DNA of 64,000 nucleotides from Microbacterium sp. EST19A (GTDB taxonomy: Bacteria > Actinomycetota > Actinomycetes > Actinomycetales > Microbacteriaceae). A program made the translations under genes and the position numbers. Each line of letters starts with the position of its first letter. Positions within the stretch are counted from its first letter, which is position 1. A model generated the notes under the pieces. The model worked only from the letters and a program-made list of their open reading frames with translations, did no database searches and was not told the DNA's origin. Positions 49,627-58,152 of this stretch are shown piece by piece. Where the stretch lies: the NCBI RefSeq assembly GCF_019969685.1, contig NZ_JAHXYZ010000001.1, forward strand, positions 1,674,001 to 1,738,000, in the 5' to 3' direction.

Positions 49627-50124
49627 ATGGTCAACATGACAGAGAACGCAGGCTCCGTCGTCGACGAGGAGACCTTCTCGGTTCGACGTACGATCCGCAT
49701 CGCGGCATCCATCGACAAGGTCTGGCGCGCCGTCGCCGAACCAGAGCACATCTCCCGCTGGTTCGGGCGCACGGTGCTCGACGGCGCGGGCGTCGGCGCG
49801 ACGGGCACGATGAGCTTCCCCGACTACGACGTCATCCCGCTGCGGGTCGAGGCCTACGACGAACCGCGTCTCATCAGCTACCGGTGGAACAACGACGACG
49901 CGGCCGACGGACTGCCCGACGCGATCGACGAGAGCACCTCGACCGTCTTCACGTTCACCCTCGACGAGGTCGACGGCGGCACGCAGCTCACCGTCGTCGA
50001 GAGCGGCTTCGAGCGCACCTCCGCACCGCGGGAGAACCTCGAGAGCCACCGCACCGGCTGGGACGCCGAGCTCGACAAGATGGTCGCGCTCGTCGAATCG
50101 GAGACGGTCGAGAGCGACGCATGA
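49627..50124 (+). CDS. SRPBCC / AHSA1-domain protein
   Basis: 165 residues. START-like hydrophobic-cavity fold: RRTIRIAASIDKVWRAVAEPEHISRWFG at the N-terminus and ESGFER plus SHRTGWDAELDKM at the C-terminus are AHSA1 hallmarks. Met at 49636 is an alternative start. The stop overlaps the ArsR gene (ATGA), a pairing very common in actinobacteria in which the ArsR protein controls the AHSA1 gene. Confidence 0.92.
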   Translation: MVNMTENAGSVVDEETFSVRRTIRIAASIDKVWRAVAEPEHISRWFGRTVLDGAGVGATGTMSFPDYDVIPLRVEAYDEPRLISYRWNNDDAADGLPDAIDESTSTVFTFTLDEVDGGTQLTVVESGFERTSAPRENLESHRTGWDAELDKMVALVESETVESDA

Positions 50125-50438
50125 CCACCGGAACCCTGATCCCGATGTTCTCGGCGCTCGCAGACGAGACGCGGTGGAGCATCCTGACGGCTCTCGGCGA
50201 GGGTGATGCCTCGGCATCCGCCCTCGCCGGGCGCCTGCCCGTCAGCCGTCAGGCCATCGCGAAGCACCTCGCGGTGCTGCAGGAGGTCGGGCTCGTCGAG
50301 CCCGTGCCCGTCGGTCGTGAGGTGCGCTACCGGGTGATCGGCACCGAGCTCGCCGCCACCGCCGCGAAGCTCGACGCGATCGGGCGGCAGTGGGACCGTC
50401 GTCTCGCGGCGATCAAGGAGATCGCCGAAGGCCTCTGA
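50121..50438 (+). CDS. ArsR-family regulator
   Basis: 105 residues. Winged helix FSALADETRWSILTALGEGDASASALAGRLPVSRQAIAKHLAVLQEVGLVEPVPVGREVRYRV. No metal-binding Cys pair, as in other AHSA1-associated ArsR proteins. Expected to bind the paired TGCAAC sites upstream and repress its own operon. Confidence 0.92.
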   Translation: MTTGTLIPMFSALADETRWSILTALGEGDASASALAGRLPVSRQAIAKHLAVLQEVGLVEPVPVGREVRYRVIGTELAATAAKLDAIGRQWDRRLAAIKEIAEGL

Positions 50439-50508
50439 CCGCGGCATCAGGCCGACCACAGAGCAGGCCGATCACGGAGAGTCGGGCGCCCGTGGAAGGA
50501 TGGGCGCG

Positions 50509-51753
50509 ATGGACGATCCGAGCGACAAGACGGCCACGGCCGCGAGACCCGGCCCGGATGCCGCGGCACGCCGCGCCCGCATCGCCGTCTCGGCACTGTT
50601 CCTGACGAACGGCGCGCTATTCGCGAACATCCTGCCGCGTTACCCCGAGATCAAGGCCGCGCTCGGACTCGACAACACCGCCTACGGATTGTCGCTCGCC
50701 GCACTCCCCGCCGGGGCGATCGTGGCGGGTCTCGCGGCCGCCGTGCTGATCCGCCGCTTCGGCTCGGGCCGCCTCGCGGTGTTCGGCACCGCGCTCACCA
50801 GCATCGGCTACCTGCTCGCCGGACTCTCGCCGTCGGCGCTGCTGTTCGCCGGCGCGCTGTTCCTCACCGGGGCGTTCGACGCCATCACCGACGTCGCGCA
50901 GAACGCGCACGGCCTGCGGGTGCAGCGCCGGTACGGACGCTCGATCATCAACTCCTTCCACGCGATCTGGTCGATCGGCGCGGTGCTCGGCGGCGCGATG
51001 GCCGCCGTCGCGATCGCGGTCGGTCTGCCCGTCGGCATCCATCTCGCGATCTCCACCACCGTGTTCGCCGCCGTCGCGATCGGCGCGCTGCGCTTCTGCC
51101 TGCCCGGTCGCGACGAGGAGCCGGCGGATGACGCGGGCGAGACGGATGCCGTCGCCGACGGCGGCGAGATCCGCGCGGCCGTGCGCCGAGGGCCGAGCCT
51201 GCGCACGATCCTCACGCTCGCGGCCCTGACCCTGATCGCGATGGCCGGCGCGGTGGGCGAGGATGCCGGCAACTCGTGGGCGACGCTGTACCTCGCAGAC
51301 TCGCTCGAGGCAGCCGCCGCGATCGCTCCCCTCGGGTTCATCGCCCTCATGCTCGCGCAGTTCATCGGCCGCATCCTCGGCGACGGCCTGACCGACCGGT
51401 TCGGTCAGCGCTTCGTCGCCGGCGCCGGCGGGCTGATCGCGGCCTCCGGGATGGGGCTCGCGCTCGCCTTCCCCAGCATCCTCGGGACCATCCTCGGGTT
51501 CGCCGCCCTGGGCTTCGGCATCGCCACGCTCATCCCTGCGGCGATGCACGCGGCCGACGAGCTGCCCGGGCTCCGACACGGCGTCGGACTCACGATCGTG
51601 TCGTGGCTTCTGCGTGTGGGATTCCTGCTGGCTCCACCGTTCGTCGGGTACATCGCCGACAGTGAAAGCCTGCGCGCCGGGCTGCTCATCGCCCCGGTGG
51701 CGGGGCTGGTGGCCGTGCTGCTCTGCTTCGCGCTGGAGAAGCGTCGCCCATAG
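50509..51753 (+). CDS. MFS transporter
   Basis: 414 residues from ATG 50509; ATG 50500 is possible but GGAAGG would then abut the start codon. Twelve helices; ANILPRYPEIKAALGLDNTAYGLSLAALPAGAI and DVAQNAHGLRVQRRYGRSIINSFHAIWSIG are typical of the FucP/YbjJ-like MFS group. Substrate unknown. A loop of about 45 acidic residues separates the two halves. Confidence 0.88.
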   Translation: MDDPSDKTATAARPGPDAAARRARIAVSALFLTNGALFANILPRYPEIKAALGLDNTAYGLSLAALPAGAIVAGLAAAVLIRRFGSGRLAVFGTALTSIGYLLAGLSPSALLFAGALFLTGAFDAITDVAQNAHGLRVQRRYGRSIINSFHAIWSIGAVLGGAMAAVAIAVGLPVGIHLAISTTVFAAVAIGALRFCLPGRDEEPADDAGETDAVADGGEIRAAVRRGPSLRTILTLAALTLIAMAGAVGEDAGNSWATLYLADSLEAAAAIAPLGFIALMLAQFIGRILGDGLTDRFGQRFVAGAGGLIAASGMGLALAFPSILGTILGFAALGFGIATLIPAAMHAADELPGLRHGVGLTIVSWLLRVGFLLAPPFVGYIADSESLRAGLLIAPVAGLVAVLLCFALEKRRP

Positions 51754-51800
51754 GGCGCGACGCCGCGCGCTGTCAAGGGTCGATCGCGAGTTCGATGTAT

Positions 51801-51820
51801 TGCTAGCTAGGCTAGTAATC
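51801..51820. promoter_or_regulatory. CTAG-rich operator 1
   Basis: TGCTAGCTAGGCTAGTAATC (51801-51820). Shares TAGCTAG and CTAGTAAT with the site at 53666. Upstream of the small-protein/CsbD unit. Confidence 0.6.
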
Positions 51821-51840
51821 TTTCTCGCGAGGAGGTTGTC

Positions 51841-52032
51841 ATGTCGACGGCTGAAGACGCGTATACGGCGATCGCCGAGCAACACTCGGCGTTTCCGCTG
51901 CCCGCGCACCGCGCCATCGGTCAGGGCTCCGGGATGCGGCTCATCCCCTTGCGCTCCGGACCGTTCGTCGCCATGCTCATGCGCCTCCTCGTGCCGACAA
52001 GAAAAGGGAGGAGCCCCCATGGGACTCGATGA
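51841..52032 (+). CDS. Small hypothetical protein
   Basis: 63 residues with a strong GAGGAGG Shine-Dalgarno sequence 6 bp before ATG. It begins MSTAEDAYTAIAEQH and has no recognised domain. The 3' end overlaps the csbD-like start by 14 bp, and its C-terminal codons include that gene's ribosome binding site, so it may be a coupling leader peptide or a real stress protein. Confidence 0.45.
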   Translation: MSTAEDAYTAIAEQHSAFPLPAHRAIGQGSGMRLIPLRSGPFVAMLMRLLVPTRKGRSPHGTR

Positions 52033-52192
52033 CAAGATCAAGAACGCTGCGGAAGACATCGCCGGCAAGGCGAAGGAGGCCGCAGGCAAGGTGACCGGCA
52101 ACGAGCGGCTCGAGGCCGAGGGCAAGGCCGACCAGGCCAAGTCCGACGTGAAGCAGGCCGGCGAGAACGTCAAGGATGCGTTCAAGCGCTGA
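52019..52192 (+). CDS. CsbD-family stress protein
   Basis: 57 residues: MGLDDKIKNAAEDIAGKAKEAAGKVTGNER followed by a second helical Lys/Ala-rich repeat. CsbD proteins are small general-stress proteins of unknown mechanism. GGGAGGAG lies 6 bp upstream. The CTAG-rich operator upstream suggests control by one of the adjacent MarR regulators. Confidence 0.9.
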   Translation: MGLDDKIKNAAEDIAGKAKEAAGKVTGNERLEAEGKADQAKSDVKQAGENVKDAFKR

Positions 52193-52264
52193 CGGATCCT
52201 TCGGGTGAACCGCGAGGGGGAGGCGATCCGCGATCGTCTCCCCCTCGCCGTGTCTCCAGAGCGG

Positions 52265-52819
52265 TTACCGGTCGGTCGAGTCCTCTTCGTGCGAGCGGAT
52301 GACGTCGCGGAGCTCCTCGTCGAGATCGGAGGCCTCTTCGATCGCCGACGTCATGCCCGCCAGGAATCGGGTCACCACGGCGCGCTCCTGATCGGAGAGC
52401 TCGTCGACGAGCGTCAGCATCCGTCGGTGCATGGCGCCGAGCGTCGACTTCACCTCGTCGTCGCTGTGCGTCGTCGGAACGACGACACCGGCGCGCCGGT
52501 CGGTGGGGTGCGGTTCACGCCGCGCGTGTCCGCCCTTCTCCAGTCGGTCGATCAGTGTCGTCGTCGACGCCGTCGAGATGTCCAGCGCCCGCGCGATGTC
52601 GATCGGGCGGACGATGCGCCCGGCTCTCTGCTCGCGGAGAAGGAAGCGCAGCGCCAGCAGGTCGGTCTCGTTCATGCCCATCGACACGCGGGTGCGAGCG
52701 CGCATCGCCGTCTCGGCTCCGCGGTAGCGGCGCAGCATGTTGAGCACGTCGACCGTGGTCGCACTCTCGGAATCGGGGTACCAGTAGCCGGAACGGCCGA
52801 ACTCCTCGGGTTGCTGCAT
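52265..52819 (-). CDS. MarR-family regulator 1
   Basis: 184 residues from ATG 52819 (GGGGAGG 7 bp upstream; GTG 52822 also possible). MGMNETDLLALRFLLREQRAGRIVRPIDIARALDISTASTTTLIDRLEKGGHARREPHPTDRRAGVVV is the MarR winged helix. Start overlaps the stop of the upstream small gene. Candidate binder of the CTAG-rich sites at 51801 and 53666. Confidence 0.9.
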   Translation of the reverse strand: MQQPEEFGRSGYWYPDSESATTVDVLNMLRRYRGAETAMRARTRVSMGMNETDLLALRFLLREQRAGRIVRPIDIARALDISTASTTTLIDRLEKGGHARREPHPTDRRAGVVVPTTHSDDEVKSTLGAMHRRMLTLVDELSDQERAVVTRFLAGMTSAIEEASDLDEELRDVIRSHEEDSTDR

Positions 52820-53058
52820 CACGCGACCTCCCCGTCCGGCCGGGCGCGCAGATGCTCGCGCTCCAGCATCTCGGATGCGCCGGTCTCGACCTCCGCCGGC
52901 ACGATGGGCGGGACGCCACCCGTGATGGCGTCGATCTCGGCCGCGACGATCTGGGCGACGCGCCGGGTCGCGATATCGGGGAACCGCTGCTGGAGCCTGT
53001 CGAGCATGTCGGAATACCGGATGTATCCGGCATCCTCGAAGGTTTCTCGCTCAGCCAT
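52819..53058 (-). CDS. Three-helix-bundle dimerisation domain protein
   Basis: 79 residues. RLQQRFPDIATRRVAQIVAAEIDAITGGVPPIVPAEVETGASEML matches the short three-helix dimerisation domain found at the N-terminus of actinobacterial phosphatase-like proteins, here stand-alone. Overlaps the MarR gene. Role unknown; possibly a partner of the regulator. Confidence 0.7.
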   Translation of the reverse strand: MAERETFEDAGYIRYSDMLDRLQQRFPDIATRRVAQIVAAEIDAITGGVPPIVPAEVETGASEMLEREHLRARPDGEVA

Positions 53059-53208
53059 GGCGTCCTTTCCCAACGGCAGACCTGAATCCATCATCGCATC
53101 CCCGCTCGCGAGTCGCGCACGAGAGCGCCAGGTCGCACCGGCTTTCCTAGACGATCTCGTTATCCGACGATCGAGTAGCATGGACGCGTGAACGACGCGA
53201 GGAGTGTG

Positions 53209-53655
53209 ATGACGACCCGAACTCAGGTGGCGAACGCATCCCTCGTCCGCACTGTCGAGGATCTCCGTCGTGCCGACGCGCAGTTCACGCGTCGCCTCCT
53301 CGCGATGCGGGCGCCGAACGACACCGACCGCGCAGCGATGCGCTTCATCGTCGAGGCGCCGTCCGATTACCCGGCCACCCCGGGCGACCTCGCCGCGCAC
53401 CTCGGCGTCAGTACCGCGGCCATCACGAGTCTCATCAGGCGGTTGCAGGATCGCGGACAGATCGTGGTCGCACCGCATCCGGACGACGCCCGATCGAAGA
53501 TCCTGCGTCCTTCCCTCCGTGACATCAACTCGCCCGTCGACGAGCTCTCGCGTCGTATCGAGAGCGTGGCCGAGGAGTTCACCGACGATCAGGCGGCCCA
53601 TGTCGCGCGCTTCCTCCGACGTCTCACGGAGGAGATCGACTCCCTTCCCGAGTGA
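53209..53655 (+). CDS. MarR-family regulator 2
   Basis: 148 residues from ATG 53209, chosen for GCGAGGAG just upstream (GTG 53188 also in frame). PGDLAAHLGVSTAAITSLIRRLQDRGQIVVAPHPDDARSKILRP is the winged helix. Diverges from the small-gene/MarR-1 pair. A CTAG operator and the DUF7882 gene follow it. Confidence 0.9.
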   Translation: MTTRTQVANASLVRTVEDLRRADAQFTRRLLAMRAPNDTDRAAMRFIVEAPSDYPATPGDLAAHLGVSTAAITSLIRRLQDRGQIVVAPHPDDARSKILRPSLRDINSPVDELSRRIESVAEEFTDDQAAHVARFLRRLTEEIDSLPE

Positions 53656-53665
53656 GAGATGAGAT

Positions 53666-53686
53666 TTAGCTAGTTAGACTAGTAAT
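53666..53686. promoter_or_regulatory. CTAG-rich operator 2
   Basis: TTAGCTAGTTAGACTAGTAA (53666-53685) is an imperfect palindrome (CTAGT / ACTAG arms) and resembles the 51801 site. Upstream of the DUF7882 gene. Confidence 0.65.
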
Positions 53687-53724
53687 ATATTTCTCATACT
53701 ACTTCTCGCATCGAAGGGACAGTC

Positions 53725-54054
53725 ATGGGAACGATGAACTACGCCAGCTCGACCGAACCGATCGAACTGGACGACCGTCTGCTCGCGCACGTCCGCACCG
53801 TCGCCCTCACGAAGCTCCGTCGTGGCGAGTCATTCGCCCTGACCCTCCCCGAGCACGAGAAGACGAGCGCGACGCTGTGGATCAACGCCTCGATCCCGCT
53901 GCGTTTCGACGTCTCCGACGAGGTCGCTCTCGATCGGGAGCTCCTGACCGCCATGATGGCGGAGGCATCGTCCTCCCGCGGGCTCGATCTGACCTCGCCG
54001 CTCCTCTCCGCCGAGCTCTCGCGTGGTCCCCGTCTGCGAGCCATGAGCGCCTGA
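53725..54054 (+). CDS. DUF7882-family small protein
   Basis: 109 residues: MGTMNYASSTEPIELDDRLLAHVRTVALTKLRRGESFALT and LWINASIPLRFDVSDE are the family pattern seen widely in Microbacteriaceae (sometimes labelled as DNA-ligase-like). Function unknown. AAGGGACAG upstream. Regulated presumably through the CTAG operator before it. Confidence 0.85.
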   Translation: MGTMNYASSTEPIELDDRLLAHVRTVALTKLRRGESFALTLPEHEKTSATLWINASIPLRFDVSDEVALDRELLTAMMAEASSSRGLDLTSPLLSAELSRGPRLRAMSA

Positions 54055-54200
54055 TCCGGCACAGCGCGACCGTGCCGCCCGTGCTCGATGCAAAGCCACT
54101 GGCTATTTCGGCGCCAGAGCGCTAGCAATGGGAGTGGCGCTGCGCGATCGACATCGGAGCGCTGTCTGCGACGGACCCGGTCGCGCCGGAAGGAGAAGCC

Positions 54201-54782
54201 ATGGCTGTTTTCGGAGGTCGCCGCCGCGAGGAGAACGCTGCTCTCCCGCCCGGTCAGCATCTGACGGAGGGGTTCCCGGTGCTGTCGGCCGGGCCGACAC
54301 CGCAGGTCGAGACGACGGACTGGGACTTCCTCATCCGCACCGAGACCGGAACGACGCACCGCTGGGACTGGGATGAGCTTCAGGCTCTTCCGGCCGAGGA
54401 CATCACCGTCGACATCCACTGCGTGACGAGCTGGTCCAAGCTCGGCACCTCGTGGCGCGGCGTCTCGCTCGACACCCTCTTCGCCGATGTCGAGACGAGC
54501 CTGGACTTCGTGATGGCGCACTCCTACGGCGGGTACACGACCAACCTTCCGCTGGAGGAGATCCTCGACGGGAAGGCGTGGATCGCGTACGAGTACGACG
54601 GGGACGGGCTGGACCCCGAGCACGGCGGGCCGGCACGGCTGCTCGTTCCGCACCTCTACTTCTGGAAGAGCGCGAAGTGGGTCCGCGGCCTCGTGCTGCA
54701 GGACGACGACGAGCCGGGCTTCTGGGAGCAGAACGGCTACAACATGCACGGCGACCCCTGGCGAGAAGAGCGCTACGCGTGA
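54201..54782 (+). CDS. Sulfite-oxidase-like molybdopterin-binding protein
   Basis: 193 residues, the molybdopterin fold alone without dimerisation or heme domain. VDIHCVTSWSKLGTSWRGVSLDTLF contains the Mo-coordinating Cys (about residue 76) and Arg. AHSYGGYTTNLPLEEI and RLLVPHLYFWKSAKWVRGLVL are family motifs. No Tat signal peptide, so cytoplasmic. Coupled to a flavin reductase-like gene (GTGA overlap), which probably supplies or receives electrons. Substrate unknown. Confidence 0.88.
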   Translation: MAVFGGRRREENAALPPGQHLTEGFPVLSAGPTPQVETTDWDFLIRTETGTTHRWDWDELQALPAEDITVDIHCVTSWSKLGTSWRGVSLDTLFADVETSLDFVMAHSYGGYTTNLPLEEILDGKAWIAYEYDGDGLDPEHGGPARLLVPHLYFWKSAKWVRGLVLQDDDEPGFWEQNGYNMHGDPWREERYA

Positions 54783-55504
54783 CGAGCCCCGCATCGGGCT
54801 GGTACGGCGGCACGCTCACTCGTGCCCGCGGCCTCACGCCGACCGCGCGCAGCCTTGTGTTCGCCGTGGACGGCTGGCCCGGGAACGAGGCAGGGCAGCA
54901 CGTCGACGTGCGGCTGACCGCGCTCGACGGCTACCAGGCCGTGCGCTCCTACTCGATCGCGAGCGTCGGGGCATCCGAGGAGATCGAGCTCGCCGTCGAT
55001 CTCCTGCCCGACGGCGAGGTGTCGCCCTTCCTCGTGGACGAGCTCGAGATCGGCGACACGGTCGAGCTCCGCGGACCCCTCGGCGGATGGTTCGTGTGGA
55101 AGCCGCAGGAGATGGCTCCCGTGCAGCTGATCGGCGGCGGCTCCGGCGTCGTCCCGCTCATCGCGATGTCACGAGCGCACGCGCGGTCCGGAAGCGCCGC
55201 GCCGATGCGCCTGCTGTACTCGTTGCGCTCTCCGGAGGACGCGTTCTTCTCGGACGAGCTCTCCGCCCCCACGGCCACGGTCGAGACGACCTGGCACTAC
55301 ACGCGGACGACGCCACCGGACTGGTCGCGTTCACCCGGCCGCCTCACGGCCGACGACCTGGCGGAGGCGACGGTGCCGCCCGCGGACCGGCCGCTGATCT
55401 ACATCTGCGGCCCGAACGGCTTCGTGGAGGTCGTCGCTCGGGCGATGATCGCCCTCGGCCACGCGAGCGACCGCGTCCGCACCGAACGATTCGGAGGGAT
55501 CTGA
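54779..55504 (+). CDS. Ferredoxin-reductase-type FAD-binding oxidoreductase
   Basis: 241 residues from GTG 54779. FAD-binding RSYSIAS (about 58-64), NAD-binding IGGGSGVVPLIAMSRA (about 119-134) and CGPNGFVEVVARAMIALG near the C-terminus. There is no 2Fe-2S domain. Electron-transfer partner of the sulfite-oxidase-like protein, judged from the overlap of both genes. Confidence 0.9.
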   Translation: MTSPASGWYGGTLTRARGLTPTARSLVFAVDGWPGNEAGQHVDVRLTALDGYQAVRSYSIASVGASEEIELAVDLLPDGEVSPFLVDELEIGDTVELRGPLGGWFVWKPQEMAPVQLIGGGSGVVPLIAMSRAHARSGSAAPMRLLYSLRSPEDAFFSDELSAPTATVETTWHYTRTTPPDWSRSPGRLTADDLAEATVPPADRPLIYICGPNGFVEVVARAMIALGHASDRVRTERFGGI

Positions 55505-55764
55505 TGGGCACTCTCGACGGCAATGTCCTCGCCGGACCGATCGGCGACCTCCTCTCGTTCGAGCCCACGACGGCCCGCGGGCAGTGCGCGGGCTGCGGCG
55601 ACGTGGCCGTGCTCGCGCAGGCGGCGGTCTACGGTCAGCCGATGGGATACGTCGTGCGCTGCCGCAACTGCGACGATGTGCTCATGGTCGTGGTCGAGCG
55701 CGGCGGCAGGAGCTCGCTGAACATGCCGGGGCTGCGGTGGCTGGAAGCCGCCGAGCAGGCCTGA
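55504..55764 (+). CDS. DUF6510 zinc-ribbon protein
   Basis: 86 residues. MGTLDGNVLAGPIGDLLSFEPTTARGQCAGCGD then VVRCRNCDDVLMVVVERGG: two CxxC pairs for a zinc ribbon, the DUF6510 pattern. It regularly accompanies sulfite-oxidase-like and FNR-like genes in actinobacteria, as here (1-bp overlap). Role unknown. Confidence 0.85.
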   Translation: MGTLDGNVLAGPIGDLLSFEPTTARGQCAGCGDVAVLAQAAVYGQPMGYVVRCRNCDDVLMVVVERGGRSSLNMPGLRWLEAAEQA

Positions 55765-55820
55765 ACCCGCCGCAAGCCCCGGTTCCGGGGGATCGCCCGC
55801 AAGAGCCCGCGACGAATCGT

Positions 55821-55890
55821 TACGTATACGTATTCAGAGGGAATACATTCGCAAAAAATAGGCTTCCCTAAGTTGACTGCATACGTATAC
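55821..55890. promoter_or_regulatory. Two LacI-type operators before the ABC operon
   Basis: TACGTATACGTA (55821-55832, perfect palindrome) and GCATACGTATAC (55879-55890). The second differs by two bases from GCATACGTATGC at 63421 beside the LacI gene. It ends 10 bp before the binding-protein ATG. Confidence 0.7.
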
Positions 55891-55900
55891 CATCACCCGT

Positions 55901-57208
55901 ATGGGACACACACAGCATCGAGCACTGCCGGTACTCGCCATCGCAGCCGTGGGCATCGTCGCCCTCGCAGGCTGCGGAGCGGGATCCCGCACTGACAACG
56001 CGAACTCGACGAAGGTGACGTGTGACTACACGGCACCCGAAGGCAAGACGACGGTCAACGTCCTCGCCTACAACTCCTCCGCGATCGACCCCTTCACCGA
56101 CACGATGGTCTCGAGCTGCTCGACCGACGACGTGACGCTGAAGCACGACCCGATCGACTTCGGCGGCCAGGTCACGAAGACGACCGCGACGCTCTCCGGC
56201 GACACCGGCACGTACGACATCATCGAGACGTACGGCTTCGTCATCCCGGGCTTCGGTGAAGAAGAGAAGCTCATCCCGCTGAACGACCTCTGGGACAAGT
56301 ACGCCGCCGACTACGGCCTCGACGAGATCAGCGAGTCCATGGTCGAGGGCATGTCCTACGACGGCGACATCTACGCGATCCCGATGCAGGCGCAGATGTT
56401 CGTGATGGCGTACCGCACCGACATCTTCGACGACCTCGGCCTCGAGGTCCCCACCACGTTCGACGAGATGATCGACGCCGCCGAGGCCATCAAGGGCGCC
56501 GGGCTCATGGACTACCCGATCGCGCTGCCGTGGCTCGCCACCGCCGACGTCACCACCGGCTTCGAAGGTGCGATGAACTCGCTCGGCGCCGACTTCGTCA
56601 ACCCCGACGGCGACGTCACGCTCGACACCCCCGAGGCCAAGCAGGCCGTCGAGGCGATGCTCTCGCTGAAGCCCTACATGGACCCGCAGGTCACGACCTT
56701 CGACCAGCCGAAGGTGCAGCAGCAGATGTTCAACGGCACCGCGGCCATGTCGATCATGTTCTCCGGTCGCATGTTCGACCTCACGCTCGACGCGAACTCG
56801 AAGCTCGCCGACTCGTTCGGCTTCGCCGGTGCGCCCAAGCTCACCGACGATGCGGCGTACTCGTACAACCGCCTCTCGATCGACGGCTGGTCGATCCCGT
56901 TCAACACGAAGCTCGACCATGACATGCTGTTCCAGATGATGGCTTCGGCCGTCAGCGAAGACGCCTCGAAGGCATCCGTCCCCGCGGCCTACCCGGCCCG
57001 CGAGGGAATGGTGACGGAGAAGAACTCTCCCTACGGCGCTGCAGCGAACGACTCGATCGCCAGCGCGATGCCGCCGATCGTGTCGCCGGTCATCGCCGAC
57101 ATCACGAACGAGATCCGTCCGATCCTGGTCTCGATCCTCAACGGCCAGGTGTCTGTCGACGACGGACTCGCCCAGATGCAGGCCGCCGGCGAGAAGGTCG
57201 CCGGCTGA
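55901..57208 (+). CDS. ABC transporter substrate-binding lipoprotein (SBP family 1)
   Basis: 435 residues. Signal peptide with lipobox LAGC (Cys near 25). VNVLAYNSSAIDPFTDTM, YDIIETYGFVIPGFGEEEKLIPLNDLWDKY and MSYDGDIYAIPMQAQMFVMAYRTDIFDDLGLEVPTTFDEM are family-1 (sugar or polyol) patterns. Captures the carbon source of this operon; the identity is not readable from sequence. Confidence 0.93.
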   Translation: MGHTQHRALPVLAIAAVGIVALAGCGAGSRTDNANSTKVTCDYTAPEGKTTVNVLAYNSSAIDPFTDTMVSSCSTDDVTLKHDPIDFGGQVTKTTATLSGDTGTYDIIETYGFVIPGFGEEEKLIPLNDLWDKYAADYGLDEISESMVEGMSYDGDIYAIPMQAQMFVMAYRTDIFDDLGLEVPTTFDEMIDAAEAIKGAGLMDYPIALPWLATADVTTGFEGAMNSLGADFVNPDGDVTLDTPEAKQAVEAMLSLKPYMDPQVTTFDQPKVQQQMFNGTAAMSIMFSGRMFDLTLDANSKLADSFGFAGAPKLTDDAAYSYNRLSIDGWSIPFNTKLDHDMLFQMMASAVSEDASKASVPAAYPAREGMVTEKNSPYGAAANDSIASAMPPIVSPVIADITNEIRPILVSILNGQVSVDDGLAQMQAAGEKVAG

Positions 57209-57226
57209 CCACTGACCGACGTCCAT

Positions 57227-57260
57227 GACTGTGGCCTGAGCGCGAGTTCAGGCCACAGTC
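57227..57260 (+). terminator. Intercistronic stem-loop after the binding-protein gene
   Basis: Perfect 13-bp arms GACTGTGGCCTGA (57227-57239) and complement (57248-57260), loop of 8. No U-tract follows and the permease starts 20 bp later, so partial termination or mRNA protection favouring excess binding protein is more likely than full termination. Confidence 0.7.
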
Positions 57261-57279
57261 CGTCCAAGGGAGGACGCAC

Positions 57280-58152
57280 ATGAAGGCACGCGAATTCTGG
57301 CTGCTCTTCGCTCCGAGCCTGCTGGTGATGGGTGCACTCCTCGTGCTCCCGCTGGTGCGCACGGTGCAGTGGAGCTTCGAGCAGGTCCGCTACGGCACAC
57401 CCGGCACGTTCGTCGGGTTGGAGAACTTCACCGACGCTCTGACGGATCCTCGTTTCCACAAGGCGGTCCTCTTCACGGTGGCCGTCACCGTGGTCACCAC
57501 CGCGATCCTGCTGGTGTTCGGCTACATCATCGCCACCGGCATCAACCGCATCACCACATCCCGCCCGCTGGTCCTCGGCATCATGCTCGTCTCGTACGTG
57601 CTGCCGAACCTCGTCGGCGCCGTCGCGTTCTCGTGGCTCTTCGACGACAACTTCGGCGGAGTCGTGAACCGGCTGATCGGCTTCTTCGGCGGCTCGCAGG
57701 TGCTCTGGTTCACCGACCAGGTGCCGAACGCGATCCTCGTCATCGCGAACACCGTGTGGCACATGCTGCCGTTCGCGATGCTCATCATCCTCGCGGGGCT
57801 CCAGGGAGTTCCGAACGAGCTGAAGGAGGCCGCCAAGATCGACGGCGCCAACGGCTTCCAGACGCACATCAACGTGATCATCCCGACCATCCGCGGGGTG
57901 CTCGGCTTCGTGACGCTGATCACGATCATGGACGTGCTGCGCATGTTCGACAACCTGATCCCGCTGTCGCCACAGGCGCAGAACATCGGGAACGAGTCGA
58001 TCATGCTCTACGTCTACTCGGTGGCATTCGCCGACGGGGCCGAGAACCTCGGTCTCGGCAGTGCGATCAACGTGCTCACCATCCTCCTGATCCTCATCAT
58101 GCTGATCCCGTTCATCCGGGGCATCTTCAAGGAAGCGAAGGCCGAACGATGA
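57280..58152 (+). CDS. Carbohydrate ABC transporter permease, MalF type
   Basis: 290 residues, six helices, start MKAREFWLLFAPSLLVMGALLVLPLV. Coupling motif ELKEAAKIDGANGFQTHINVIIPTIR (EAA loop). GGGAGG upstream. Overlaps the next permease by 4 bp. Confidence 0.94.
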   Translation: MKAREFWLLFAPSLLVMGALLVLPLVRTVQWSFEQVRYGTPGTFVGLENFTDALTDPRFHKAVLFTVAVTVVTTAILLVFGYIIATGINRITTSRPLVLGIMLVSYVLPNLVGAVAFSWLFDDNFGGVVNRLIGFFGGSQVLWFTDQVPNAILVIANTVWHMLPFAMLIILAGLQGVPNELKEAAKIDGANGFQTHINVIIPTIRGVLGFVTLITIMDVLRMFDNLIPLSPQAQNIGNESIMLYVYSVAFADGAENLGLGSAINVLTILLILIMLIPFIRGIFKEAKAER

